Positions 7,960 to 18,229 of a stretch of 64,000 bases of DNA are shown one piece after another. The stretch is taken from assembly GCA_948473115.1 (NCBI GenBank), contig CAOKWI010000005.1, forward strand, positions 34,574-98,573, in the 5' to 3' direction. How positions within the stretch are numbered: position 1 is the stretch's first letter; each line of letters starts with the position of its first letter. Origin of the DNA: an uncultured Lachnospiraceae bacterium. GTDB lineage: Bacteria; Bacillota; Clostridia; Lachnospirales; Lachnospiraceae. The translations under genes and the position numbers were made by a program. Below the pieces are notes generated by a model. It was not told where the DNA came from, did not search any database, and worked only from the letters and a program-made list of their open reading frames with translations.

Positions 7960-10837
7960 TGAATTTAGAGACAAGATAATCGGCATATTGACAAGCAGAC
8001 TGACGCTGCTGACCCTGTTTTTCTGCGTTCTTGGCGGGATACTGGCATACCGCTGCTTTGACCTGCAGATTGTGCACGGGGAAGAGTATCTGAACGACTT
8101 CATCCTGCAGATCGAGAAGACCAGGGATATCACCAGTACCCGGGGCAATATCTACGACAGGAACGGGGATCTGCTTGCCTACAACGAACTGGCATATTCC
8201 GTGAAAATAGAGGATGTGTTTGAAACCGACAGGTATAAAAACAGGAACCTGAACGAGACGATCTTCCGCCTGATCCAGATGGTGGAGAAGAACGGTGACA
8301 GTGTGATCACTGATTTCAAGGTCTATATTGACGAGGACGGAGAATTTGCGTATACCACGGAGGGGACAAGCCTTCTGCGGTTTCTGGCTGACGCCTACGG
8401 GCATCCGACCATAGATGAGCTGACGGATGAGGAAAGGACAGCCACGGCCAGGGAGCTGATGGAGTACTTAAGCAGCACAAAGCGCTTTGCCATCGGGGCA
8501 TACGAGGATCCGGACAATTCCAAGAGCACTTTTCTGCCGGGGGAGGGGTATTCCCAGGAGGACTGGCTGAAGATGGTGACCATCCGCTATGCCATGAGCC
8601 TGACTTCCTTCCGGAAATATATAGGGACCACGGTGGCCACCAACGTGAACGAGAGGACCAGGGCGGTCATTCTGGAAAATGCGGATGTGCTGCCCGGCGT
8701 CAGGATCGAGGAGGATACCATCCGCAAATATGTGGACAGCAAGTACTTTGCCCATGTGCTGGGTTATACCGGCAAGATTTCCTCCGATGAACTGACGGAG
8801 CTGAACAGGCAGGTGGAAGCCGCGGGAGGCAGTCCGGATACATACAGTATCAATGACGTGGTGGGCAAGAGCGGCATTGAGGCGTATCTGGAGACCACGC
8901 TTCAAGGGCAGAAGGGCTATGAGAAGGTGGTGGTGGACAATACCGGCAAGGTGATCACCATCCTGGAGACCCAGGAGCCGCTGTCAGGCCAGGATGTCTA
9001 TCTGACCATTGACAGGGAGCTGACGAAGGCCGTCTATAACATCATGGAGCAGAAGCTTGCCGGCCTGGTTTCCAGCAAGATCATCAACACGAAGGAATAT
9101 GTTGCCGCCCCGGGCTCCGGCAGCGCGGAGATCAAGATACCGATCTATGATGTGTACTTTGCCATGTTCAACAACAGCATTATCGATATGAAGCATCTGG
9201 CCCTTGACAATGCGGGGGAGATGGAACGCCAGGTGTACGAGAGATATCTGACCTACAAGCAGAATGTCTATGATACGCTGCTCCACGAGCTGACGGAGGG
9301 TTTGACTCCCTATAACAGACTGACCAAGGAGTATCAGGTATACCAGAGCAATATCGTCACCCTGCTGAACCGTAACGGCGTGATCATGAGCGAGGCGGTG
9401 GATGCCAATGACGCCACGCAGATCGCCTGGGCCACGGACGAGGTCATCAGCTTAAATGAATATCTCAAATACTGTATCGCGCAGAACTGGATCGATGTGA
9501 GCAAACTGGATCTGGACGCCAAATATTCAGATTCCGCGGAGATCTATGCGAAGCTGCTGGATTATATCATAGCGTCAATAGACAAGAATACAGAATTTCA
9601 GAAGCGCTTTTACAAATATATGCTTCTCTCAGATGCGATCACGGGGAAGGATGTCTGTATGATCCTCTGTGAGCAGAACAGGATAGAGATATCGCTGGAG
9701 GATGAAGAGGCGCTGTATTCCGGCAGGATGAGCGCCTACGATTTCATGCTGAACCGCATTAAAAATCTGGATGTCACCCCGGCGCAGCTGGCCCTTGATC
9801 CCTGTAACGCGTCCGTGGTGATCACGGATGTAAACACGGGGGATGTGCTGGCCATGGTTTCCTATCCCGGATATGATAATAACAAGATGGCCAATTCCAT
9901 TGACGCGGAATATTATGCCCAGCTGAACGCGGATAAATCGAGTCCCCAGCTGAACTATGCCACCCAGTATAAGGCGGCTCCGGGATCCACCTTTAAGATG
10001 GTGGCCGCTACGGCGGGGCTGATGGAAGGCGTGATCGACCTCCATGAGAGGGTCAACTGTGTGGGTACTTTCGAGGAAATCACTCCGCCGCCCAGATGCT
10101 GGAGGCGTTCCGGACACGGAAATGAGACGCTGACCACGGCGATCAGGGATTCCTGCAACTATTATTTCTTTAATGTGGGTTACCAGCTTTCCATCCGCTC
10201 GGGGGTCTATAACGAGACGGAGGGGTTAAACACATTGTACCGTTATGCGGATCAATTCGGGCTGACGGAGAAATCCGGTGTGGAGATCACGGAGTACGAG
10301 CCCGACTTTTCGGATATCGACCCTGCCCGCTCCTCTATCGGTCAGGGCGGAACCAGCTATACCACCGCGGGACTGGCACGGTATATCACCACGGTGGCTA
10401 ACAGCGGAACCTGCTATTACCTGACGCTGATCGACAAGATTACGGATTCGGAGGGTGTGGTGCTGGAGGAGCACGAGCCGGACATCCGTAATACGGTGGA
10501 GCTTCCCCAGGAATACTGGGACGCCATCCATCTGGGAATGCGCCAGGTGGTGGAGAACAAGACTTATTTCAGCAATCTGGCAGTCAATGTGGCGGGCAAG
10601 ACCGGTACTGCGGAGCAGACCTCCTCCAGGCCGAACCATGCGCTGTTTGTATGCTATGCGCCTTACGAGGAGCCGGAGATCGCCATGACTGTCAGGATTC
10701 CTTTCGGGTATTCCTCGGACCATGCGGCCCAGGCGGCAAGGGATATCATTAAATATTACTACGGTCTGGCGGAAGAGGAGGAACTGATCACGGGTACGGC
10801 GGATGCTCCTGATGCCGGAATATCCAACGAAATGTAG
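7952..10837 (+). CDS. mrdA: penicillin-binding protein 2 (MrdA-like) with a large insertion
   Basis: TRGNIYDRNGDLLAYN, PGSTFKM (SxxK), SCNYYF (SxN), KTGTAEQ (KTG); 961 aa. Confidence 0.93.
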   Translation: MFDEFRDKIIGILTSRLTLLTLFFCVLGGILAYRCFDLQIVHGEEYLNDFILQIEKTRDITSTRGNIYDRNGDLLAYNELAYSVKIEDVFETDRYKNRNLNETIFRLIQMVEKNGDSVITDFKVYIDEDGEFAYTTEGTSLLRFLADAYGHPTIDELTDEERTATARELMEYLSSTKRFAIGAYEDPDNSKSTFLPGEGYSQEDWLKMVTIRYAMSLTSFRKYIGTTVATNVNERTRAVILENADVLPGVRIEEDTIRKYVDSKYFAHVLGYTGKISSDELTELNRQVEAAGGSPDTYSINDVVGKSGIEAYLETTLQGQKGYEKVVVDNTGKVITILETQEPLSGQDVYLTIDRELTKAVYNIMEQKLAGLVSSKIINTKEYVAAPGSGSAEIKIPIYDVYFAMFNNSIIDMKHLALDNAGEMERQVYERYLTYKQNVYDTLLHELTEGLTPYNRLTKEYQVYQSNIVTLLNRNGVIMSEAVDANDATQIAWATDEVISLNEYLKYCIAQNWIDVSKLDLDAKYSDSAEIYAKLLDYIIASIDKNTEFQKRFYKYMLLSDAITGKDVCMILCEQNRIEISLEDEEALYSGRMSAYDFMLNRIKNLDVTPAQLALDPCNASVVITDVNTGDVLAMVSYPGYDNNKMANSIDAEYYAQLNADKSSPQLNYATQYKAAPGSTFKMVAATAGLMEGVIDLHERVNCVGTFEEITPPPRCWRRSGHGNETLTTAIRDSCNYYFFNVGYQLSIRSGVYNETEGLNTLYRYADQFGLTEKSGVEITEYEPDFSDIDPARSSIGQGGTSYTTAGLARYITTVANSGTCYYLTLIDKITDSEGVVLEEHEPDIRNTVELPQEYWDAIHLGMRQVVENKTYFSNLAVNVAGKTGTAEQTSSRPNHALFVCYAPYEEPEIAMTVRIPFGYSSDHAAQAARDIIKYYYGLAEEEELITGTADAPDAGISNEM

Positions 10838-10843
10838 GAAGGG

Positions 10844-11530
10844 GTGTCAACTGGAAGGATGAAAGACGCAGTATTGATCAAGAGTTTCCCTAAGGGAATC
10901 TCACTTTTCCTGAATGAAGAAGCTTCCTTTGAGAAGATCCTGGAGGAGCTTGCCAGCAAGTTTTCAGGGGCAAAGAGTTTTTTTGGCACGGCCTGCATGG
11001 CTCTCTCCATTGACGGGAGAGAGGTCAGCAGCGCGGAGGAGATCGCAATCCTGGATACCATTCACCAGAACAGTAATCTGAGCATTGCCTGTATCGTGGG
11101 CAGGGATGAGGCCGCCAACAGGAATTTCATCAAGGCGCTGGCCCATATGGAGAAAAAGCTCAGCGGCGGAGAGGATGGACAGTTTTTTAAGGGCACCCTG
11201 AAAAATAACGAAGTGATAGAGACGGAGAACAGCATCATCATCCTGGGGGATGTCTATCCCGGGAGCGCGATCATCAGCGCCCGGAATATCATTGTCCTGG
11301 GCGGACTCTACGGAGAAGCCTACGCAGGCGGAAACGGCAGGGAGGGAGCCTTTGTGGCAGCGCTTGAAATGGAGCCGGAGAGAATCAAGATCGGCGATTT
11401 CAAATATAAAGCAGGTACAAAACAGTCAAAATGGAGTATACGCCAGAAGGTACAGCCGAAAATCGCATATGTGAAGAACGAAAAGATAATATTTGATTCC
11501 TTTACGAAAGATTTGCTGAGTTCTTTTTAA
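10844..11530 (+). CDS. minC: septum site-determining protein MinC
   Basis: DVYPGSAIISARNIIVLGGLYGEAYAGGNG C-terminal domain; precedes minD. Start GTG 10844 or ATG 10859. Confidence 0.92.
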   Translation: MSTGRMKDAVLIKSFPKGISLFLNEEASFEKILEELASKFSGAKSFFGTACMALSIDGREVSSAEEIAILDTIHQNSNLSIACIVGRDEAANRNFIKALAHMEKKLSGGEDGQFFKGTLKNNEVIETENSIIILGDVYPGSAIISARNIIVLGGLYGEAYAGGNGREGAFVAALEMEPERIKIGDFKYKAGTKQSKWSIRQKVQPKIAYVKNEKIIFDSFTKDLLSSF

Positions 11531-11551
11531 GGAACTGCCGGACAGTTCCTT
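11529..11551. terminator. perfect 9-bp stem hairpin overlapping the minC stop codon
   Basis: aaggaactg-ccgga-cagttcctt; no T-tract. Confidence 0.5.
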
Positions 11552-11593
11552 GGAATTCGGAGGACGACAAAAATAAAATGGAGGATTTGAATC

Positions 11594-12388
11594 ATGGAAA
11601 GTCAGGTCATTGTCGTCACTTCAGGAAAAGGCGGTGTGGGGAAGACCACCACATCAGCAAATGTCGGAACAGGTCTTGCGAAGCTGGGGAAGAAAGTGTG
11701 TCTGATCGATACGGACATCGGCCTGCGCAATCTGGATGTAGTGATGGGGCTGGAGAACCGGATCGTCTATAATCTGGTGGACGTTGTGGAGGGAAACTGC
11801 CGCGTGAAGCAGGCCCTGATCAGGGACAAGAGGCATCCGGGGCTGTATCTCATGCCCTCGGCACAGACAAGGGATAAGTCCGCCGTGTCCCCGGGGCAGA
11901 TGGTAAAGGTCATCGAGCATTTGAAAGAGCAGTTTGATTACATTATCCTGGACTGTCCGGCGGGGATCGAACAGGGCTTCCAGAATGCCATTGCCGGCGC
12001 TGACAGGGCGCTGGTGGTCACCACGCCGGAAGTCTCGGCGATCCGCGACGCGGACCGGATCATCGGTCTGCTGGAGGCAAACGGCTTTAAACAGATGGAT
12101 CTGATCCTCAACCGTCTCCGGATGGATATGGTGCGGAAGGGAGATATGATGTCGGCCCAGGATGTGGTGGATATTCTTGCCATTCCGCTGATCGGCATCG
12201 TCCCCGACGACGAGAACGTGGTCATTTCCACCAATCAGGGCGAGCCCCTGGTGGGCAGCGACTGCCCGGCGGGACAGGCATATGCCAATGTGGTGCTGCG
12301 GGTAGAGGGTAAGGAAGTGCCTTTCATGAATTTTGAGAAGGGGATTTCTTTCTGGACGAGGGTAACGGGAATTTTCCATAAAGCATAA
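11594..12388 (+). CDS. minD: septum site-determining ATPase MinD
   Basis: VVTSGKGGVGKTTTSANVG deviant Walker A; DTDIGLRNLDVVMGLENRIVYN. Confidence 0.98.
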   Translation: MESQVIVVTSGKGGVGKTTTSANVGTGLAKLGKKVCLIDTDIGLRNLDVVMGLENRIVYNLVDVVEGNCRVKQALIRDKRHPGLYLMPSAQTRDKSAVSPGQMVKVIEHLKEQFDYIILDCPAGIEQGFQNAIAGADRALVVTTPEVSAIRDADRIIGLLEANGFKQMDLILNRLRMDMVRKGDMMSAQDVVDILAIPLIGIVPDDENVVISTNQGEPLVGSDCPAGQAYANVVLRVEGKEVPFMNFEKGISFWTRVTGIFHKA

Positions 12389-12402
12389 GGAGGAGCAGTG
12401 AA

Positions 12403-12696
12403 ATGAGACATTTCTTTCGCAGAAAAAGCTCCTGCCAGATCGCCAAGGACAGATTAAAGATTCTGCTGATCTCAGACAGGGTCAACTGCTCGCCGGAAAT
12501 GATGGAGCTTATCAAGACCGATATCGCCAAGGTGATATCGAAGTATATGAAAATAGACGCGGAAAACATAGAGATCCAGATCAGTACAGTGGGAAGCAGG
12601 ACTGGCAAAGGAGCAGGCGGCAAGCATCCGATGCTGTACGCCAACATTCCGATTCTGGATACGACAACGCAGGAACATGCGCTGAATACAAAGTAG
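12403..12696 (+). CDS. minE: cell division topological specificity factor MinE
   Basis: SCQIAKDRLKILLISDR, follows minD. Confidence 0.95.
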   Translation: MRHFFRRKSSCQIAKDRLKILLISDRVNCSPEMMELIKTDIAKVISKYMKIDAENIEIQISTVGSRTGKGAGGKHPMLYANIPILDTTTQEHALNTK

Positions 12697-12760
12697 CCTT
12701 GTAAATATAATATGATTTTTCAAGTACAGGGCAGCTTTGCTTAGAAAGTATGGTAGCAGA

Positions 12761-13876
12761 ATGTTTAGAAACTACAGGATAAGAGATTATGACTTTAAAC
12801 TGATGGCCATGATACTGGCATTGGCATCCATTGGTATCATGGCCATCGGGAGCGCCGAAGAGTCCCTCCAGAAGCGGCAGCTTGCAGGGGTGGTCGCGGG
12901 AGCCGTGGCGATGATCATAATATCATTTTTCAATTATTCACTGATATTGAAATTGTATTGGCTCATGTATATCGCCAATATCGGACTGCTGGGTCTGGTC
13001 ATGTTCACCAGCGCGGGAGATGACGCCAAAGGAGCGCAGAGATGGCTGGAAATCGGCAGTTTGAGATTTCAACCTTCAGAAACTGCGAAAATCTTGTTGA
13101 TTTTATTCTTTGCACAGTTTATTATGAGATATAGGAAGAAGATCAATACGGTTGGGTTCATTGTGTGCGCTGTTATTCTGGCCGCGGTTCCGTGGGTGAT
13201 GATCTATAAGCAGCCGGATTTATCCACCAGTATTGTAATCATTGTCGTATTCTGTTTTGTAATGTTTGCAGGAGGGATCAGCTGGAAGCTTGTGGTCGGC
13301 GCTTTTGCCGTCGCCATTCCCGCAGTGGCCATCGTCATATCACTGGCGCTGCAGCCGGACAATGGGATCCTGACGGACTATCAGCGGGGGCGTATCCTGG
13401 CTTTCGTGTATCCCCAGGAGTATGCCACCACGACGGCATATCAACAGTTGAATTCGGTGACAGCCATCGCCTCGGGACAGCTGGACGGCAAAGGATATAA
13501 GAACAACGAGATCACCTCCGTTAAAAACGGCAATTTCATTTCGGAGGCGCAGACGGATTTCATCTTCGCGGTGATCGGAGAGGAATTTGGTTTTAAGGGA
13601 AGTATCGCTGTCATTGTTCTTCTCATGGGGATTTCACTGGAATGTGTCTCCGTCGCCAGAAAGGCGAAGGATACGGCGGGGACGGTCATTGCGGCTGGAA
13701 TGGGAGGAATGGTGGCTTTTCAGGGCTTTGTCAATATCGGCGTGGCAACCTTTATCCTGCCAAACACGGGATTGCCGTTGCCCTTTGTGAGCTACGGATT
13801 GACTTCCCTGATGAGCCTTTTTATGGGCATGGGGTTTGTCCTGAATGTAAGGCTTCAGGCAAGGAGAGCAAAATAG
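12761..13876 (+). CDS. rodA: FtsW/RodA/SpoVE family glycosyltransferase
   Basis: Multi-TM SEDS protein: RWLEIGSLRFQPSETAKI, FVSYGLTSLMSLFMGMG. Confidence 0.93.
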   Translation: MFRNYRIRDYDFKLMAMILALASIGIMAIGSAEESLQKRQLAGVVAGAVAMIIISFFNYSLILKLYWLMYIANIGLLGLVMFTSAGDDAKGAQRWLEIGSLRFQPSETAKILLILFFAQFIMRYRKKINTVGFIVCAVILAAVPWVMIYKQPDLSTSIVIIVVFCFVMFAGGISWKLVVGAFAVAIPAVAIVISLALQPDNGILTDYQRGRILAFVYPQEYATTTAYQQLNSVTAIASGQLDGKGYKNNEITSVKNGNFISEAQTDFIFAVIGEEFGFKGSIAVIVLLMGISLECVSVARKAKDTAGTVIAAGMGGMVAFQGFVNIGVATFILPNTGLPLPFVSYGLTSLMSLFMGMGFVLNVRLQARRAK

Positions 13877-13898
13877 CAGAAGTAAGTGGGGTAAAACT

Positions 13899-14297
13899 AT
13901 GATGAATATCGCTTTGATCGCACATGACGCCAAGAAGAAACTGATGCAGAACTTTTGCATCGCGTACAGGGGGATCCTGAGCAAGAACGAGCTGTTTGCC
14001 ACAGGAACCACGGGGCGTCTGATTGAGGAGGTCACAAACCTGAACATTCATAAATACCTGGCGGGACATCTGGGAGGCGAACAGCAGATCGGCGCGCAGA
14101 TTGAGCATAACCAGATCGACCTGGTGATCTTTCTGAGAGATCCGCTGACGCCCAAGCCCCATGAACCTGATGTGAACAATGTGGTGAAGCTTTGCGATAT
14201 GTACAATATACCGCTGGCGACCAACCTGGCCAGCGCAGAACTGTTGATCAAGTCCCTTGACAGAGGAGATTTAGAGTGGCGTGAAATGTACAGATAG
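13899..14297 (+). CDS. mgsA: methylglyoxal synthase
   Basis: MNIALIAHDAKKKLM, TGTTGRLI, GGEQQIGAQI, DLVIFLRDPL. Confidence 0.95.
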   Translation: MMNIALIAHDAKKKLMQNFCIAYRGILSKNELFATGTTGRLIEEVTNLNIHKYLAGHLGGEQQIGAQIEHNQIDLVIFLRDPLTPKPHEPDVNNVVKLCDMYNIPLATNLASAELLIKSLDRGDLEWREMYR

Positions 14298-15270
14298 AAA
14301 AATGATCAGAAGGATCCTGTGCCTGTTGTGTGCCTGTGGGCTTTTGCTCACGGGATGCGGTGGGCTGCCCTGTGACCTGGCCTATGGCGGGAACTCACAG
14401 ATCAGCAGCTTCAATGTGGTCTCCCGGCAGGACAGGAATGTTGCGGAGCCTTTTGCCGCCGGTCTGTGTGTGGTGACGGAGGACGTCACGGATGATGAGA
14501 ATGTGGACATGTCCCAGGCCGGAGCGGCGATTCTTTTTGACCTGAATAACAGGGAAATCCTGTATGCAAAGAGTGCGCATGAAGTCCTGCATCCGGCCAG
14601 TCTGACCAAGGTGATGACAGCCCTTGTGGCCCTGCAGCACGGCAGTCTGGATCAGAGGCTGACCGCTACGCCGTCAGTCAATATCACGGAGGCGGGGGCA
14701 CAGCTCTGCGGACTGAAAAGCGGGGATTCCATGACGCTGGATCAGGCGCTGCGGATCCTGCTGGTGTACTCGGCCAATGATGTGGCCATGCTGATTGCGG
14801 AGAACATAGGCGGTACGGTGGAAAATTTTGTGGAGATGATGAACCAGGAGGCCAGAAGGCTGGGCGCCACCAACACCCATTTTTCCAATCCAAATGGCCT
14901 GACGGACGCGGAGCATTACACCACGGCCTACGATCTTTACCTGATCTTTAATGAGGCGGTAAAATACGAAACCTTCAATGAAATCATACAGATGACCGCG
15001 TACCAGACCACCTATCTGGACAAGGACGGCAAGGAGAAGAGCTTTGACAAGACCACCACCAACCTTTTTGTCAGGGGGGATTATCAGGCTCCGGCAAATG
15101 TAACGGTCATCGGAGGCAAGACAGGAACCACCCAGGCGGCAGGGCATTGCCTGATGCTTCTGGCCAGGGATTCCGGCGGTGCGCCTTATATCGCGATTGT
15201 GCTCGGGTCGGACGCGACAGAGACGCTGTACAGGGAGATGACAGACCTGTTGGACGAGATTCATAAATAG
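14281..15270 (+). CDS. D-alanyl-D-alanine carboxypeptidase, lipoprotein-type signal
   Basis: PASLTKVMTAL (SxxK), YSANDVA, KTGTT; lipobox-like LLLTGCGG. Confidence 0.93.
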   Translation: MKCTDRKMIRRILCLLCACGLLLTGCGGLPCDLAYGGNSQISSFNVVSRQDRNVAEPFAAGLCVVTEDVTDDENVDMSQAGAAILFDLNNREILYAKSAHEVLHPASLTKVMTALVALQHGSLDQRLTATPSVNITEAGAQLCGLKSGDSMTLDQALRILLVYSANDVAMLIAENIGGTVENFVEMMNQEARRLGATNTHFSNPNGLTDAEHYTTAYDLYLIFNEAVKYETFNEIIQMTAYQTTYLDKDGKEKSFDKTTTNLFVRGDYQAPANVTVIGGKTGTTQAAGHCLMLLARDSGGAPYIAIVLGSDATETLYREMTDLLDEIHK

Positions 15271-15348
15271 TAGTTGTTTTTTGCGTCAACATAAATTATA
15301 ATAAAAATACGAGCAGTAAGACTAAAATTACTATAGGAGGGTATTCCA

Positions 15349-15768
15349 ATGGTTCAGCTGATTGTAGGTAAAAAGGGTAAGGGTAAGACGAAACAGTTAT
15401 TAGACAAGGTTAACAGCGAGATCAAGGAGATTTCCGGTAATATCGTATATCTGGATAAGAGCACCAAGCATATGTATGAGTTAAACAACAAGGTGCGTCT
15501 TATCGATGTGTCTCAGTGCGCTATAGAGAACAGCAGTGAATTTACAGGCTTTGTGTGCGGCATCCTCTCACAGGACCACGATCTGCAGCAGATGTATTTT
15601 GACAGCTTTTTAAAGCTCTCCCATCTGGAGGATCAGGACATCACTCCCACAGTGGAGAAATTAGAGAAGATCAGCAAGATCTTTGACGTGAACTTCATTC
15701 TGAGCATTTCCAAGGATGAGGATGAACTTCCCGAAGCCCTTAAGGAGAAGATCATTATTTCCCTGTAA
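15349..15768 (+). CDS. small P-loop-like conserved protein of unknown function
   Basis: 139 aa, N-terminal Walker-A-like GKKGKGKTK; good RBS (aggaggg). Confidence 0.7.
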   Translation: MVQLIVGKKGKGKTKQLLDKVNSEIKEISGNIVYLDKSTKHMYELNNKVRLIDVSQCAIENSSEFTGFVCGILSQDHDLQQMYFDSFLKLSHLEDQDITPTVEKLEKISKIFDVNFILSISKDEDELPEALKEKIIISL

Positions 15769-15848
15769 TTTGTATTACAACCTGAATCTTTTTACAGGAT
15801 TCTGGCGGTTTTGAGTATAAATATAGCATTATAATGGCAAGCGTTGTA

Positions 15849-15876
15849 AAGCCTCGGATGACAGCCGGGGCTTTGA
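15849..15876 (+). terminator. probable terminator
   Basis: aaagcctcgg-atgacag-ccggggcttt followed by gatttt. Confidence 0.65.
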
Positions 15877-15894
15877 TTTTGGAGGCAGGTTCTT

Positions 15895-17505
15895 GTGGCA
15901 GAGAAAACAGCAAACAGGACGGCGGATAAAACGGCAGACAGACCATCAAACAGACGACCTGTGAACAGATCGTCAAACGGAAGGCCGGCGGGCAGAACAT
16001 CCGGCAGGACGGCTCATATGCCGGACAGCATGCCGGCAAATCGTCCGAAAAGAAGAGCGGCGGACAAGCCGGAAACCAGACCGGAAAAAAGAACGGCAAA
16101 TCAACCGAAAAACAAACCGGAAAAGATCAAAAAATATCACAAACCCTTAAACCTGAATATCGGCATGGTTATTTTCGCCGTGATCTTTGTTTATGTCCTG
16201 GTCTGTGTCGTAATGTATTTTCAGACAAGCTACATAGTGCGCTATGAGGTGCAGGAGGGCTCCCTTGCCACAAACAATATTTACCACGGCGTCGTGATCC
16301 GCAGGGAGAGCGTCGTTTATACCACCTCCGCGGGATATGTCAATTATTATGCCCGGGAGGGGGAACGTGTGGCAAAAAACGACCTGGTATATGTGGTGGA
16401 TGAGACCGGACGGCTGAATGAAGAGCTGGAAGGTATGAATATGGGGGAAAATTCCCTGAGTGAGAGGGAGCTTGCCGAGTTCAGGAATGAGATCGTTAAC
16501 TTCGTTCATGGTTTTGACAGATGCAATTTTGAAAAGACCTATGATTTCAAATACTCCTTAAAAAATACGGTGTTAAAGCTGGCAAATGTGAGCATGCTGC
16601 AGAGCGTCAGTGACCTCAACGGGGTCGCCGGCACAAATGTCATCAATTATTCCAATTCCCCTTCCTCCGGGATCGTGGCGTACTGGGTTGACGGCCTGGA
16701 GGAGCTGTCTCCCCAGGATGTGACAGCTGCACTGCTGGAGGAAACGGACTATGAGAAGAAGCAGTTTATAGGCAATTCCCTGATGGCCGCAGGGGATCCG
16801 GCATATAAGCTCTCCACCAGCGAGAACTGGTCCCTTGTGATTCCCATCGAGGAGGAGAGGGGAACGCAGCTGGAGGAAGAGGATTATATCAAGGTACGGT
16901 TTTTAAAGAATCAGTATGAGTCCTGGGGAAAGGTAACCCTCCTCCACAATGCGGACGGCAATACCTATCTGCAGCTGGATTTTAATAATTCCATGGTGAG
17001 CTTTATCTCGGACCGGTTTCTGGATGTGGAACTGATCCTGGAGGATGAAACCGGGCTGAAGATACCCGTATCCTCCATTGTGCAGAAGGAATTTTTCCTG
17101 ATCCCGGAGGCATATGTGATTCCCGGAGGCAGTAACGGCGGCGAGAGCATTATGCGCCAGTGTTATCTGGAGGACGGCACTATTTCCAGCGAGGTTCTGG
17201 AGATAGATGTCTACAATTTTGATGAAGAAAATAAGGAATACTATGTGGACAGCTCGATCCTTGATGTGGGTGATATCCTGTATCAGCTGGACAGCCAGGA
17301 GACTTACGCCGTCAGCAAGCGGGCTACGCTGACCGGTGTCTACAATATGAATAAAGGCTATGCCGATTTCAAGCAGATCATCATTTTGTATGATAATGAG
17401 GAATATGCCATCGTGCAGCCCAACACAAAATACGGCCTGAGCGTATATGATTATATCGTGCTGGACGCGGATTCCGTCAGCGACGATCAGTTTATCAATC
17501 AGTAA
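15895..17505 (+). CDS. HlyD-like membrane-anchored protein with a low-complexity basic N-terminal region
   Basis: GTG start; Arg/Lys/Asn/Pro-rich first ~80 aa, one TM, then biotinyl-lipoyl/HlyD-like beta-rich region; located upstream of yggS-sepF. Confidence 0.7.
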   Translation: MAEKTANRTADKTADRPSNRRPVNRSSNGRPAGRTSGRTAHMPDSMPANRPKRRAADKPETRPEKRTANQPKNKPEKIKKYHKPLNLNIGMVIFAVIFVYVLVCVVMYFQTSYIVRYEVQEGSLATNNIYHGVVIRRESVVYTTSAGYVNYYAREGERVAKNDLVYVVDETGRLNEELEGMNMGENSLSERELAEFRNEIVNFVHGFDRCNFEKTYDFKYSLKNTVLKLANVSMLQSVSDLNGVAGTNVINYSNSPSSGIVAYWVDGLEELSPQDVTAALLEETDYEKKQFIGNSLMAAGDPAYKLSTSENWSLVIPIEEERGTQLEEEDYIKVRFLKNQYESWGKVTLLHNADGNTYLQLDFNNSMVSFISDRFLDVELILEDETGLKIPVSSIVQKEFFLIPEAYVIPGGSNGGESIMRQCYLEDGTISSEVLEIDVYNFDEENKEYYVDSSILDVGDILYQLDSQETYAVSKRATLTGVYNMNKGYADFKQIIILYDNEEYAIVQPNTKYGLSVYDYIVLDADSVSDDQFINQ

Positions 17506-17521
17506 ATATGGAGGCTTGTCA

Positions 17522-18229
17522 ATGATTCGTGACAATTTGGAACAGGTGCGGCAAAAGATAAAAGACGCCTGCGACAGGGCGGGACGGGATGCAGGGGAAG
17601 TTACCCTCATTTCTGTCAGCAAGACAAAACCCCTGTCCATGCTGGAGGAGGCATATGAGGCCGGCGCCAGGGACTTTGGCGAGAATAAGGTCCAGGAGCT
17701 GCTGGAGAAGATTCCACAGATGCCGAAGGATGTCCGCTGGCATATGATCGGTCACTTACAGCGAAACAAGGTGAAGTACATTGTGGGAAAGGTCTCTCTG
17801 ATCCACAGTGTGGATTCCCTCCGGCTTGCGGAGGAGATCAGCAGGGAGGCGGTAAAACAGGACACGTCCGTGGATATCCTGCTGGAGGTCAATGTGGCAC
17901 AGGAGGAGAGTAAATTCGGAACCACCCTGGAGGAGACCGCGGATCTGGCGATCAGCGTCTCAAAGCTGCCGGGAATCCACGTCTGCGGACTGATGACCAT
18001 TGCCCCCTATGTTGAAAATGCAGAAGATAACCGTCAGTATTTTAGGAAGCTGAAACAATTGTCTGTTGACATTGAACAAAAAAACATTGATAATGTTAAT
18101 ATGAATGTCCTGTCGATGGGTATGACAGGTGATTATTCCGTGGCGGTGGAGGAGGGCGCCACCTGTGTGAGGGTGGGCACCGGCATCTTTGGGCAGCGGG
18201 ATTATGTGAAAGGCGTGGTATCTGAATGA
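17522..18229 (+). CDS. yggS: YggS/YlmE family PLP homeostasis protein
   Basis: VSKTKP, FGENKVQEL, HMIGHLQRNKVKYI, MGMTGDYSVAVEEGATCVRVGTGIFG. Confidence 0.95.
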   Translation: MIRDNLEQVRQKIKDACDRAGRDAGEVTLISVSKTKPLSMLEEAYEAGARDFGENKVQELLEKIPQMPKDVRWHMIGHLQRNKVKYIVGKVSLIHSVDSLRLAEEISREAVKQDTSVDILLEVNVAQEESKFGTTLEETADLAISVSKLPGIHVCGLMTIAPYVENAEDNRQYFRKLKQLSVDIEQKNIDNVNMNVLSMGMTGDYSVAVEEGATCVRVGTGIFGQRDYVKGVVSE

